DNA of 64,000 nt. It comes from Hydnum rufescens UP504 (Eukaryota; Basidiomycota; Agaricomycetes; Cantharellales; Hydnaceae). The position numbers were made by a program, and so were the translations under genes. Of the stretch, positions 11,178 through 20,997 are shown piece by piece (the stretch's first letter is position 1; each line of letters starts with the position of its first letter). The notes beneath the pieces were generated by a model that worked only from the letters and a program-made list of their open reading frames with translations, was not told where the DNA came from and ran no database searches. The stretch is taken from contig MU128969.1 in the NCBI GenBank assembly GCA_014904985.1, forward strand, positions 1 through 64,000, in the 5' to 3' direction.

Positions 11178-11202
11178 CTCAGTCCTCTATAATGAGACTG
11201 AG
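11178..11202 (+). repeat. 25-base hairpin, copy 2
   Basis: Same arms CTCAGTC and GACTGAG as at 10515-10539, with loop CTCTATAATGA. It lies 22 bases upstream of module C. Confidence 0.6.
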
Positions 11203-11223
11203 ATAATTTTTAGTCTGCTGACA

Positions 11224-11361
11224 CCACACACCCACTGCAGTGGGTGTGTGGCCATATAAGGTATGTATTTTTGTAATAGCTACAAATGTGCAAAAAGAGC
11301 AGCAGTTGCTGCTCTTTTTGTGCAAATTTGAATTCTTAACTAACACTCTTTGTTATTCTAG
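11224..11361 (+). repeat. Hairpin/intron module C
   Basis: Hairpin 1 is a perfect 28-base palindrome at 11224-11251. The donor GTATGT starts at 11261. Hairpin 2 has perfect 14-base arms (11291-11304 and 11307-11320), extendable with G-U pairs. TTAACTAAC precedes ATTCTAG, which ends at 11361. Confidence 0.65.
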
Positions 11362-11546
11362 GTCAAGGTGCCCCACCCAGATGTGCAAGCCCACACAGCC
11401 ATGAAGGCAATCCCACAAAGGCAAACCTGTGCAGCCACAAACACAATCCCCTGAATGCAAACCTGCATAGCCATGAATGCAAACACCACCATGGCACCCT
11501 ATGCAAATGCCAGAATGGGGTCTCACACATGGGGCAGGCAAAGGCC

Positions 11547-11681
11547 CACACCCACCATGGTGAGTGTGTAGGTATGTAATTTTTTCCTTTAGCTACAATC
11601 TCATGCAGGAAGAGCAGCCTCTGGCTACTCTTCCTAGGCTTTCTAAATTTTAGCTAACATATTTTTTATTTTAAATCTCAG
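11547..11681 (+). repeat. Hairpin/intron module D
   Basis: Hairpin 1 is at 11547-11568 with one mismatch. The donor GTATGT starts at 11572. Hairpin 2 is at 11607-11635 (AGGAAGAG paired to CTCTTCCT, one internal mismatch). TTAGCTAAC precedes CTCAG, which ends at 11681. Confidence 0.6.
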
Positions 11682-11784
11682 ATAGCCCTCCACCAAACTG
11701 AATCCCCCATGGACACACCAACAATACCTTATGAATGCATGAATGCACACTCTGGGCTGCACCTGAACCTGGAAATGAAGGCCC

Positions 11785-11905
11785 ATGCACCTGCTGTGGC
11801 AGGTATGAGGAAATTGAAGGTAAAGTGGTTTTCTCTAGCTACAATTGCACAAGAAGAGCAGCCACAGGCTGCTCTTCTTGGGTGCATTGGTGGGTGAGCC
11901 TGTAG
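11785..11905 (+). repeat. Hairpin/intron module E (most diverged)
   Basis: Hairpin 1 is short (ACCTGC...GCAGGT, 11789-11804). The donor GTAAAG starts at 11820. Hairpin 2 has perfect 14-base arms (11850-11863 and 11867-11880). There is no clear branch motif, and the acceptor TGTAG ending at 11905 is a guess. Confidence 0.5.
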
Positions 11906-12625
11906 ATGTAAATAATAATATAATAATTATAATAAATACATAACCTCATAGCTGGGGCCCCTGGGGTCTGATATCTAGCTAGATATAAATGCAACCTATG
12001 AAGTATACTGATAATCTGGTCAGGCAAGTTACCATCATTATTGCACAGGCTGTGATAATGTTCCTGCAGGAACCCCATGGGGTCCCCCCAGTTTTTCAAC
12101 CCTGCCTTGTATCCTGCAGCTTTTACCCCCATGAGCCACAGGGGCAGGCTTTCAACCCTGTGGGGACCCCATGCAATACCCTAGTATTCTGGTACACCTC
12201 CCAGCATATCCTGGCTTTTTTTACCTAGTTAGGCCCTCTAATTCATGTATTGGAGAACCCTGGGAAGACCCAAAATAATGACTGACTGAGTAGGTTCAGC
12301 TCAGATATTTCTCATGTCTGAAGGGCCCCATGATTTCAGGTTTGGACCTTTGTTAAACCTGAACCTAACCTAACATAGGTTTTCTTCAGGTTAGGTTCAG
12401 GTTTTGCCAATTGAGGAGATTCAGGTTTATTATGTAATTGTGCTGGTGGAAGTGACCTTACAAGCAAGGTAACCCTCAGCTCCAAGTGTTAGGGTACAAT
12501 CATTCAAGAATGTAGAATACAAACAAGCAGTTCATGATAAGATGTCAAATTATGAGGACAGATGAAGGTCATAAGCAGCCATGAGTACAAAATTGTGAAG
12601 GAAGAAATGGCTAGTCATTTATAAA
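11906..12625. other. CpG-free intergenic sequence with a perfect inverted repeat
   Basis: No gene is supported. The segment contains an AT-rich AATAATAATATAATAATTAT tract near 11910 and the 16-base inverted repeat listed separately. It ends at the right edge of the CpG-free block. Confidence 0.5.
12356..12403. repeat. Perfect 16-base inverted repeat
   Basis: Arms AACCTGAACCTAACCT (12356-12371) and its exact complement (12388-12403) are separated by 16 bases. The arm is itself built of AACCT-type repeats. Confidence 0.7.
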
Positions 12626-13923
12626 CTAGCCCAAGAGCTGTGGGAGGATCGTGGCCAAACAACCCAGCCACCCCATCTGTTCGTCCTGAATCACAATCAA
12701 TTGTTCGGTTGGTGCGGGCGATGGGGCATATGATGGATCGGCTGTGGTGAGGAGAGTCAGTAGCATTCTCGTGCTTCTTGGATAATTACCCACGTCTCCA
12801 TGATTCCCAAGGAAAATGAACATCAGCAGGAGGGCGAGACCAGTAGCAGAAGCAGCAGCAGTGGCGGCGGCCTCACGTTCTCGTTGTCTTTTCGACTTCA
12901 GCGGCGGGACACGTCGCGCCACACCGATCTGTAAGGGTATTCAGGGGTATGGCCAGTTCGCAGTCCAGTCATCCTTTATCAGTCTCTGATTCCTATATTG
13001 AACGAAGGACATCAATTACCTTGCACTCAGTGATGTCGAGGTCACTGATAACCCCATCTCCTCTAGTCGTGCTTGCACAGCCACGTCAATTTGCTCTGAC
13101 ACTGCCTGACCCATTGGATGTTCGAGCAGGTTGCGCAGTCCTTCCAGCAGAATCGCAGCCTAAAGATTGAATTTAATATCATTTTCGCGAAGTGAGATGG
13201 GACCTATTAAGTGCACACTCCCTTGGAACGTGTGGAAACAATCTGTGAGATTGACTTCGTGCCTCAATATCGCAGTCATAATTTGATTACGCTGGATGTA
13301 GCTTCTCCAAAGATTCAAACTGGACCATCGCTTTGCGTCAGCACAAATAGCCATCAGGTTCCTATAGCCGAAAGAGATATATTTCACTCTAGAGATTGTG
13401 CGAGGAAATTGGGAAGCATACCGCCTTAAAATGAATAGACTTGAAGCTACTGCCGTATTATCGATGACGCTGCTCCCCTTCAACCCGCTCACAAAGCCCT
13501 CAAGGAACTTTGTGGCCGAAGTATGAGCTGCGTGCATCCGTCTCTTCCGTCGCGCATGGTTTTGACTGCTTCGATTACCTCCGCCATGATGTCGAAAACT
13601 TGAGTGAGCGGATCAAAAAGTGCGCGTGGAAGAGTTGGCATATCACGGATTATGAAAGACATAACGAGAGCGGCGTCCCATCCTAGGCCGCCGTTCTCAT
13701 TGAGGTAATCTGGATATGATGGGTGAGGGGCGGCGGCAGGCTCGGGATGTGCGGAAGTGGATGGAGAGGAAGCATTGGACGGGGCTGAAGGCGACTGGAG
13801 GCTGCGTGTTCTCGTCGAGAAGAGTCTTCTGAAGAGCATGGCGTTGAGCACTCGAGATCTAGGGAGGGGACTTGAAAGCGGGGCAAGGCGAGGCGCTGCG
13901 ACTTGCGAGGTGGTGCGAGGCAA
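12626..13923 (-). CDS. MLKL-like N-terminal helical-bundle protein, probable
   Basis: A multi-exon gene on the minus strand. Exon 1 (from 13923) gives a Ser/Pro-rich leader, then FDPLTQVFDIMAEVIEAVKT. Exon 2 continues TSATKFLEGFVSG, RRYASQFPRTISRV and RHEVNLTDCFHTFQ. A phase-0 intron joins AAILLEGLRNLLEHP, and the last exon (12922-12626) has a charged KSKRQRER patch and a single hydrophobic segment (GLALLLMFIFLG). The layout, with several amphipathic helices and a terminal helix ending in FQ, is that of the MLKL/NLR-adaptor bundle common in agaricomycete cytosolic proteins. Exons 1 and 2 are one base out of frame at about 13537-13540, either a real lesion or an assembly indel. Family assignment rests on pattern only. 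Confidence 0.5.
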
Positions 13924-15613
13924 GATGAATCATCACTTACCCATTGAGGATGTATTCAAATGCTTTGAGGGCCTGCGCAGCTCCAGATAATTGCTACACA
14001 CCCAGACGGAGTGATGACAATGCATTGTACTCGATAGGTTATGTGATTTAGCCATCGACAAGTCCCTGGATGAAGTTTTCCCTATTTACAGTAAACTTGG
14101 ATTACCACTCCGCGAGCACTTGGCACCCGTCGTTGAAGGTTGTTTCATCGGTTCGTACAATTCCCGTAATCGGGAGTAATATTTCATCTTGACAGCCTTT
14201 ATCATTAAACGCCCGTGTGGCTTCCGTCCCTCTTCGTCGAATCGTCATATCGGACGTTCCCTCTAGTTGCTCGAGTTTCCTTATTCCAGTATTGCGGGCC
14301 AGAATGGCCTTGCCATTACGCTGCTACCACGGCAGCACAAGGTCAGTCCCTCTGTGCCTCTGCGACTGCCCTGAAGGAAAGTTCTTTCCTCACCCAAAGC
14401 TGCTTCAAACAGTGCCAAACGACTTCCGTTTCCCCAAGGTCGACTCTGATGAGCATTGATCCCAATCGTCACGGCGCACCATTGCGGATCTTATCGGTGT
14501 TTTTCAGTCTTTGACTGGTCGATGAACCACTCCCCCCAGATCACTGTCAACTTATATGATATTCACTCGCTTTTTTGGTGCCTCAAGGGGTGTACTGTAG
14601 ATGCCTTCGCATCTCCATACCACCCTTAGATTGGTCTTGCACGCTTGAGGCTGGAACCCTTGACTCGGACCTTATCGCCTGGCTTAAAGGTGGTCTCCTA
14701 GATGTCCCATTATTCGTAGAGTGTCTGGTTCGTCTCTGACCTCGCCACTCTCGCGACTATTTCCCAGGATTGCCGCGCCTGTGGAGGACTTTTCTCCTCG
14801 GTTGCTCAATCAGCAGAGATGATTGTAAATATTCACGCCCTCTGGATTTGTGTTGATCGCTTCCTCATGGTGGCCCAATTTTAAAAGATGGGTAGAAGTT
14901 GAGACGAGAGTGAACGCGACCTTCGGGTCGATCTGCTTCCAGGACGCGGTAAATCATCGACATTTACCTTCAGTGCTTCCTCGTGGCGACCAGATTTCGA
15001 AGGATTATGAGGTCGAGGTCTCGCGTTCGAGCTCCCGGGCTCAGTCTTCTGCTGCTCGCGTGGCTCGGCGGCTCTGGATTTTGCCCATTTCAGCCTCCTG
15101 CGCGAGGTGCGAGAGCAAAAACACCTCTTATGTTAAACCTAACAGCTGTGGGCCTAGGACTCGTATGCAAGAATGATGCAAGCTGCTGCCGCGGCTCTAA
15201 CTATATCGCTGTTCCGTGCATACTTTGCCCACTTCTTGTCCACTCTCGCGACATGTCTTGCCATGCATATCGAAATGTCACTTCTGGATCACGGCGGATC
15301 GTCCAGGTGAGCATTCGATGCCGATCCTGTGAATCACTGTACGGAGGCCCTTGAAATGTGGCTGAACTTGGGGATGAGCTTACGTGGTCCCGTCAGACCC
15401 CGCAGCACCGCAGGACCTTACATCATTGTTGCAGGGTGTTGGCCCGGCATCAACCCCTTGACGTGCACGCCACACAGCCTTAATCGTCTATATGAGGAGG
15501 AATATTGTAGCGTACGTGTCCTTCAGCATCTTCATCCACACATGTCATCACCCAAGTACTCATTGTAGGTCATCCCACTGAGAACCCCACGTGCAATCTG
15601 ATTCCCGCACAGG
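13924..15613. other. No supported gene
   Basis: GC-normal sequence with many short frames and no recognisable domain. CpG is abundant, in contrast to the sequence left of 12650. Confidence 0.4.
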
Positions 15614-16590
15614 TTGGAGCTGGGCCATGCACGTCCTTTCCACTACCGAATCCACCCTAATTTCTCATTGATGCGAATGATCCAGGTGGCCTCGCCGCTG
15701 CCATTGTTCTGCACCAGAGTGGGGTCGCCGTTCGCCTCAGAAACTGCTTTGGATTATCAGATCGGTGTCCGTGATAATGGAATCCAAGTAACCGCGATGG
15801 ACATCCCTGACTCCCTGATCTTTCATCCCCTAACTGAGGCCCTACTTCAGCCTATGATTCTCAAGGTATTCAAGGTCTTGGGCCTGGTCACAGACATATT
15901 CAATTATTCTATCGACCCCCCTCAAATGAGAGCGTATGATGGAAAAACTGACATTAGGACGTGGCACTTTGGTATAAAGGAACCCGTGATTCCATCAGTT
16001 CCTCACGCTCGTACCATTTCTTTTATGGATTGGTATACCTGTTTTTTTTTTCCCACTGTCTCTTCATCTCCCCAGCCCAATCCCCGGATACTCAGTCAAT
16101 CTAGTACGGAGGCAATCTTACGTTCTCACCTTAGTCGGCTCGGCTTTGCTATCAAACTAGGGATGGAACTCGTGAATTTACACAAGATGCCCACAAGGTG
16201 ACAGCCAATCTGCTAAAACGACACAAAAATGGTTCTTCCCAGAATGAAACGTTGGAAGTGGACTGGGTGATCGGCGCCGACGGAGCGCGAGGTTATTTGT
16301 CTCCTGTGTTCGTTCCATGAGATATCTTCAATTAATGTGTCGCTCAAACAAAGGGATGGCTCGAAACCCCTTGTCATTAACTTCTGGGGAGTAATGCTGG
16401 AGAAGCAAGCTTTCCTTGTTGCAGACGTAGAGATGAAAGGTCTTGATCGTCAGGTGAGGATTCTGCTCTTTCATGCACTGTCGATCAATAGTTTTTAGCA
16501 TTCTCTTTTTCTCCCGAAAGTATTGGGCCGTGTATGGAAGTGCTGCCAGCAGGTTGAATGTCTTCCTTTCGCATGATAATTTCAAATCGT
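15614..16590 (+). pseudogene. FAD-dependent aromatic monooxygenase relic
   Basis: Fragments in the right order match the FAD_binding_3 (phenol hydroxylase/PHBH-like) family: LQPMILKVFKVLGLVTDIF (the helix after the dinucleotide fold), PQMRAYDG, NPRILSQSSTEAILRSHL, ELVNLHK, then the second FAD motif VDWVIGADGARG at about 16260-16290, then VADVEMKGLDRQ near 16425-16455. These enzymes hydroxylate aromatic or polyketide substrates using NAD(P)H and FAD. The N-terminal GxGxxG is missing, and some exon joints do not keep frame. It lies just downstream of permease copy 1 in opposite orientation and is probably dead. Confidence 0.6.
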
Positions 16591-17002
16591 CGTGACTGAT
16601 GGTATTGCCTCTCATTGTATCATTCAGGGTGCTGGCTTTGCTCATGGGTCCAGCTCCTCACTTCTCATTGTCCAGCCTGTTAGCGGCGTTGGGGGCGCGA
16701 CCTTTGCCCCGCTAAGGCCTGAACATTTTGGGGTCCCGGAACGCCCAGGCACAAATTGCAAAACGCTTCATTGTCAACCGTTCCTTCGGACCATGCCCAC
16801 CACCATATTACCCCTGGGTATCTGGGAGAACTATCATTGGTAAGAGCCGAATGCTTCGTGTCAGGCACAAAGCGCAGTTCACCCCACTTTCAACAATTTG
16901 TTCGGACCACACCCGACCACCATATTGCGCATGGGTATCTGGGGGAACCATCCTTATGGCCTGGGAAGACGTATATACAGAAAGTGGCCATAGTCAAGAA
17001 AG

Positions 17003-19207
17003 CTACATCAACGACAGCCAGAACTTTTCCAAGATGTTCCTTGGGGGTGGCTCGTCGTATCTGGAGAATGTCTTGCATCAGGCGCTGTGTCGAATGTTAG
17101 GAAAACATTAGCGACGTACGAGTCTGCCTGGGCCTCGGCGACCCCAGTGATAAAGTCCATGTTCGCAGGGTCCACCATGGGAGATTTGTAGAGCCCGTAT
17201 CGCGCGCCGAAGTACCAAATTGGGAAGAGGATAAAGGACAAATAGTTGGTAATGAAATCAGCCGTCTTCCAACTGCCTTGTAGGAACACGTGGAAGCCGG
17301 AGAACTAGCGTCGTGCGGAGATTTGAGAGGGAAACTATATGAGGATTGGAAGTACTGGGACTTACAAAGCAAATGACAAGTGTGCTGATGATTACATACC
17401 ATGCAGCGTAAGGCTGCAGTCGACTGAAAAATGGGAGCTTGGAGCGATCGTATCCTTGTGCCTTCAAACCGGCATAGAAGCGCACGTATGTGAAGGCAAT
17501 GCCGAACCAGGTCATCAGACCAGCAACGGTTGACAAGTTGAGAAACCATCCGAAAACCTTTCCAGATCCAGATTTAACGTCCATATACGAAAGCGTACAG
17601 AATAGGGCGCAGAAGATGACGGAAACGAAAGGAAGGCCAGTTTTGGATGTACGAGCAAAAATTTTAGGGGCATTACGGGAAATCGCAAGACCTATCTATA
17701 TCAGTGTAAATGTCGTGGATGCAAACAGTAGGAGATCAGTGGACTTACAAAGAGCACGAGAGCTAGTGAACAGATCAGAGCTTGCTGCAGACCAAGCAGA
17801 TGTTAGAATAGCAGCATTGATGACGGACGGAAGCCCCTTGATTCCAGCACGGGAGATACTTGGGGTCAAGAACAGGGTCAGTATGATACGTCGGGCGCAT
17901 CAGCAGAATTAGTTGTGCTTCGAGGCTCCGAGGCCTTCAAAGTGCCAGAAACGGGACTTCGAAGACTTCGGAGCCTTCGAAGTACAATCAATTTTTGTTG
18001 ATCAGAATGGAATAGACGACGTACGCGATGACGAATGGAGAAGATGCACCATCAGTCGTCAGCCCGAGATGGGGATCGGTGGAGGGCACGAGCCAACCAA
18101 TAATCCACGCCCCTCCGATATAGAAAAGGAGGATACGGACGTAGACCCGCTTGATAGCCTTGGGCAAGTTCCGACGGGGATTTTTCGCCTCGCCGGCAGC
18201 GATTCCCACAATCTCAGTCCCTATGTAACTGAAAGCAGCCTGAACCATGACACTCCACCATCCGAGGAACCTTCCCTTGGCCCCACCTATCCCGTTGTAC
18301 TGGACGAATGGCCCAGGGCTTTTCCAATAGCGGAAACCAATGCGATCGTGGTTTGGACCTCCGCCGAGGTCGAGGACAACACCAAGAATCTGGAAAGAAA
18401 GGTGAGATCAGCAAAAAACCACGAATGATAGGAAAGGGGGACGGACCAAAATCCCCACGATCGTGATAACTTTGAAGGAGACGAAAAAAAATTCGGCTTC
18501 GCCGTATGCACCTGCTCCAAGCCTGGGAATGCGAAATATTGAGATCAAGACAAGAAGGAAATCATGGGAGACTCACATGTTGATGACGATAACAACGACC
18601 AAGCATATAGTAATCCAAGCGGCATCATTAACCTTGTGGTGTTCCCAATAATCGATGAGTACGCCCGCCGCACTGAGTTCAGCAGGAAGGACAATGACCC
18701 TGAAAAGCGATGGTAGCGTGGGAAACCGTGGGCGCAAAATGGAAAATTGAAACACACCAATTGTACCAATAATTCCAGCCCATGGCGAATGACAAGGCCG
18801 GATTAACGAAGCGCTCTGCCAATTTGATATGTCCACCAGGAATTGGGAGGTACGAAACCATCTCGCCGAGGCAGAGCATCATGGCGTAGCATATGGTGCC
18901 AATGATCACGTAACCGAGAAGGAGACTAGAGGGAATGTCAATTTTGGCCCTTGTAATATGCCATAGCGCGCACCCAACAGGCCCCCGTTTTTCAGCGCGT
19001 TTCCAGTTCCGAGGAAGAGACCTGTCCCGATGGCACCACCAATACTGGGGACGGTTTTAGGGAACAAAAATGGGTGTCTCCACTGGAAACAGACCTGATC
19101 ATGGTTATATGGCGCGCCTTGAGTTGACGTTTCAAACCTTGATGCGCTTCCTGTCCCCTCCGAGCGGGAAGGATGGAGTCTCCCTTTTCATTGACGTAGT
19201 CTGCCAT
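17003..19207 (-). pseudogene. AAT-family amino-acid permease, copy 1
   Basis: APC-superfamily proton-coupled amino-acid permease of the plasma membrane. Exons read in order MADYVNEKG...LKRQLKARHITMI, SIGGAIGTGLFLGTGNALK, LLLGYVIIGTICYAMM, PIPGGHIKLAERFVNPA, SYIGTEIVGIAAGEAKNPRR, SRAGIKGLP, WFGIAFTYVRFY and the C-terminal YDEPPPRNILEKFW. These are the usual family landmarks across about 12 membrane segments. A C-run at 18982-18986 (plus strand) is one base shorter than in copy 3 and shifts the frame after GNALKNGG. A foldback element is inserted in the intron before SRAGIKGLP. The 3' flank is shared with the other copies, so the whole unit duplicated. Confidence 0.8.
17913..17987. mobile_element. 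75-base foldback (MITE-like) element in a permease intron
   Basis: The ends TTGTGCTTCGAGGCTCCG and the complement of CGGAGCCTTCGAAGTACAA form imperfect inverted arms of about 30 bases. The element lies inside an intron whose counterparts in copies 2 and 3 lack it. A compact version occurs at 20971-20997. No clear target duplication is seen. Confidence 0.55.
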
Positions 19208-20137
19208 TCTGGAGTGACGACAGAGGTCAGAGGCGAGGAAGGGGTGGAGGGTAATGCGTCTGAGGTTTTTGACTGGCGGAGACTTCTATACCAACTATCC
19301 CATTCATCGAGTAAGCGAAACTGGTCTGTTGCAGGGCCAGGGCTATCGATAACATTGAATGCCTTGCTGGTGCACGCACTTGAAATGAAGGTGCTTCGCA
19401 ATTATTCCAGAGCGCTAGCTGGCATTGCCAACACCGACCAATAGAGTGGGAATGGGAGAGAAATCTCTCTATCACCCTAAGCAGGAAACGCTGGTTTGAT
19501 ATAATAAAGGTCAGAATCGCGACACATGAGGCTACTGGCCTGGTTCGACTGTCAAATTTCACGTGACCATTTGAAGGACCCGTGTGACCTGACGGTGAAT
19601 CGGGACCAGAATGGTAAATAATTTAGTCACTGTGTGCTTGCCGCATCTGATATGGCCATAATGCAATGGAACAAGGGATCGGGTGAAGACTCAGCTACGG
19701 GACAAAATCCGTTAATATTCCCGATCCACAAATGAGACTGGGTGGGAGATGGTGGCAGCGATAAATTAAACCCCAGATACCAAATTGGAGAAACAGAGAT
19801 AATTTAGATAATCCTATTAATATTCACTGCTCCACCTTCTGTGCCGAACATCTCCCGAGTTTGTTTGAGTACCGGGCCACCGTCCCTTTGCATAATGGAT
19901 ACATGTGAAAATGCTTAGTCATCATCTTATCATGTGAGTTGTAGAAAAATCCCTTCCATCATCTATACTCAGGCATCTCGAGACTTGGACAAGGCCAACT
20001 ATCCGGCGCCATGGGTGATTCCCAGACCAGTTTCACTTATTCGCATTTAAGTGTATAAGCCTCCGATCAAAAAACCCTTCCAGACGTATCATACACTGTC
20101 CCTGTCCTCTATTGTCAGTCCATACTGGAAGACCGCT
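19208..20137. other. Permease copy 1 upstream region, no gene
   Basis: The first 300 or so bases are similar to the sequence upstream of copies 2 and 3 (shared GGCGGAGA...TATA and GCTAGCTGGCATTGCC-like blocks), so promoter sequence was carried with each duplicate. The remainder has no supported feature. Confidence 0.5.
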
Positions 20138-20735
20138 TCAAAGAAAGGGCAGACTCCATCTTTCCCTTTGAGGAGGGGCAGGAAGAGCGTCCGGATTTGA
20201 AGCGTCAACTCAAGGGGCGCCATGATATAACAATGATCAGATCCGTTTCCGGTGGGGACACCCATTTTTGCTTGCTGAGATCATCCCAAGTATTGGTGGT
20301 GTCTTCGGGACAGGCCTCTTCCTCAGAACTGGAAAGAAACGGGCTGAAAAACGGGGGCCTGTTGGGTGGGCGCTTATGGCATATCGCAGAACCCAAAATT
20401 GACGTTCCCTCTAGTCTCCTTCTCGGTTACGTGATCAGTGGCGCCATCTGTTACTCCATGATATTCTGTCTCGACGAGATGGTTCCATATCTCCCAATTC
20501 CTGGTGTATATCAAATTGGCAGAGCACTTCGTTAATCCGGCCTTCTCATTCACCGTGGGCTGGAATTATTGGTGCCATTGGTGCACTTCAACTTTTCACC
20601 TCGCGTCCATGGCTTCGCATCCCTTTCCAGGGTGCTTCTATTCCATTCTCGCCCAGGCATTCTACTTCGACTCTTCTTGACTCGAAGCATCTCCCGTGAA
20701 TCAAGGGGCTTCCGCCCGTCATCGACACTGCTATT
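20138..20735 (+). pseudogene. Amino-acid permease fragment, inverted and internally deleted
   Basis: On the plus strand, opposite to the other copies. It carries the N-terminal exon (LKRQLKGRH), SLLLGYVISGAICYSM, DEMVPYLPIPG and VNPAFSFTVGWNYW, then jumps near 20680-20735 to the later SREIKGLPPVIDTAIMS segment. All the exons between are missing. Frames are shifted several times. It is a dead fragment of the same duplicated permease. Confidence 0.75.
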
Positions 20736-20970
20736 ATGAGTGATTTAATTCCGCCGGGCTCACCACACCCGGGCGCCCAAGAGCTTCTCGGGGGTAGTAG
20801 CCCCCGAATCCCTATTTTTGCCCAAGTGGACCCTGGGAATCCGATTTTCGGTATAGCCACGGATTGTGGAGTTGACGATCTCAGGCTAGCCATTATATAT
20901 GACGCCTTAGCCTTACACAAGGTGTATGCATGGAGGATAATATCCTATCTGAACTCTTCAGCGACACCGA

Positions 20971-20997
20971 TTGTGCTTCGGAGGCTCCGAAGCGCAA
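20971..20997. repeat. 27-base near-perfect palindrome related to the 17913 element
   Basis: It reads TTGTGCTTCGGAGGCTCCG then AAGCGCAA, nearly self-complementary. The arm matches the termini of the foldback element at 17913-17987. Confidence 0.5.

Larger units (their letters stand above)
9895..11905 (+). repeat. Five-module array: exon-edge hairpin plus intron with internal hairpin
   Basis: Five related modules (A-E) share the same order. First comes an inverted repeat of the CACACACC...GGTGTGTG type, then CATATAAG, then a GTAAGT/GTATGT-like donor. About 25-30 bases later is a second inverted repeat (AAGAGCAGC...GCTGCTCTT), then TTAACTAAC or AGCTAAC like a branch site, then a T-rich tract and TAG or CAG. 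Module lengths are about 115-150 bases. Intron-like parts are 107, 102, 101, 110 and about 86 bases. The second hairpin keeps its pairing despite substitutions, through paired A-T to G-C changes. Identity is unknown: a repeated exon-intron unit of a Pro/His-rich gene, a hairpin-bearing mobile intron, or a small-RNA source are all possible. Confidence 0.6.

Noticed and set aside
9895..11905. Modules as Helitron 3' ends (hairpin then CTAG)
   Set aside because: Helitron hairpins lie about 10 bases from CTRR. Here the distance is 40 or more, and a branch-site motif lies between.
9895..11905. CRISPR array
   Set aside because: Units are irregularly spaced (200 to over 1100 bases), internally palindromic and in a fungal genome.
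14640..14700. Minus-strand reading TTFKPGDKVRVKGSS as a Ty3/gypsy integrase tail
   Set aside because: Only one short segment fits and stops flank it on both sides. No integrase catalytic motif is nearby.
16779..16952. Two similar 65-base blocks as a coding repeat
   Set aside because: They lie in the shared 3' flank of the permease duplicates and do not form an open frame across copies, so a local duplication in non-coding sequence is simpler.
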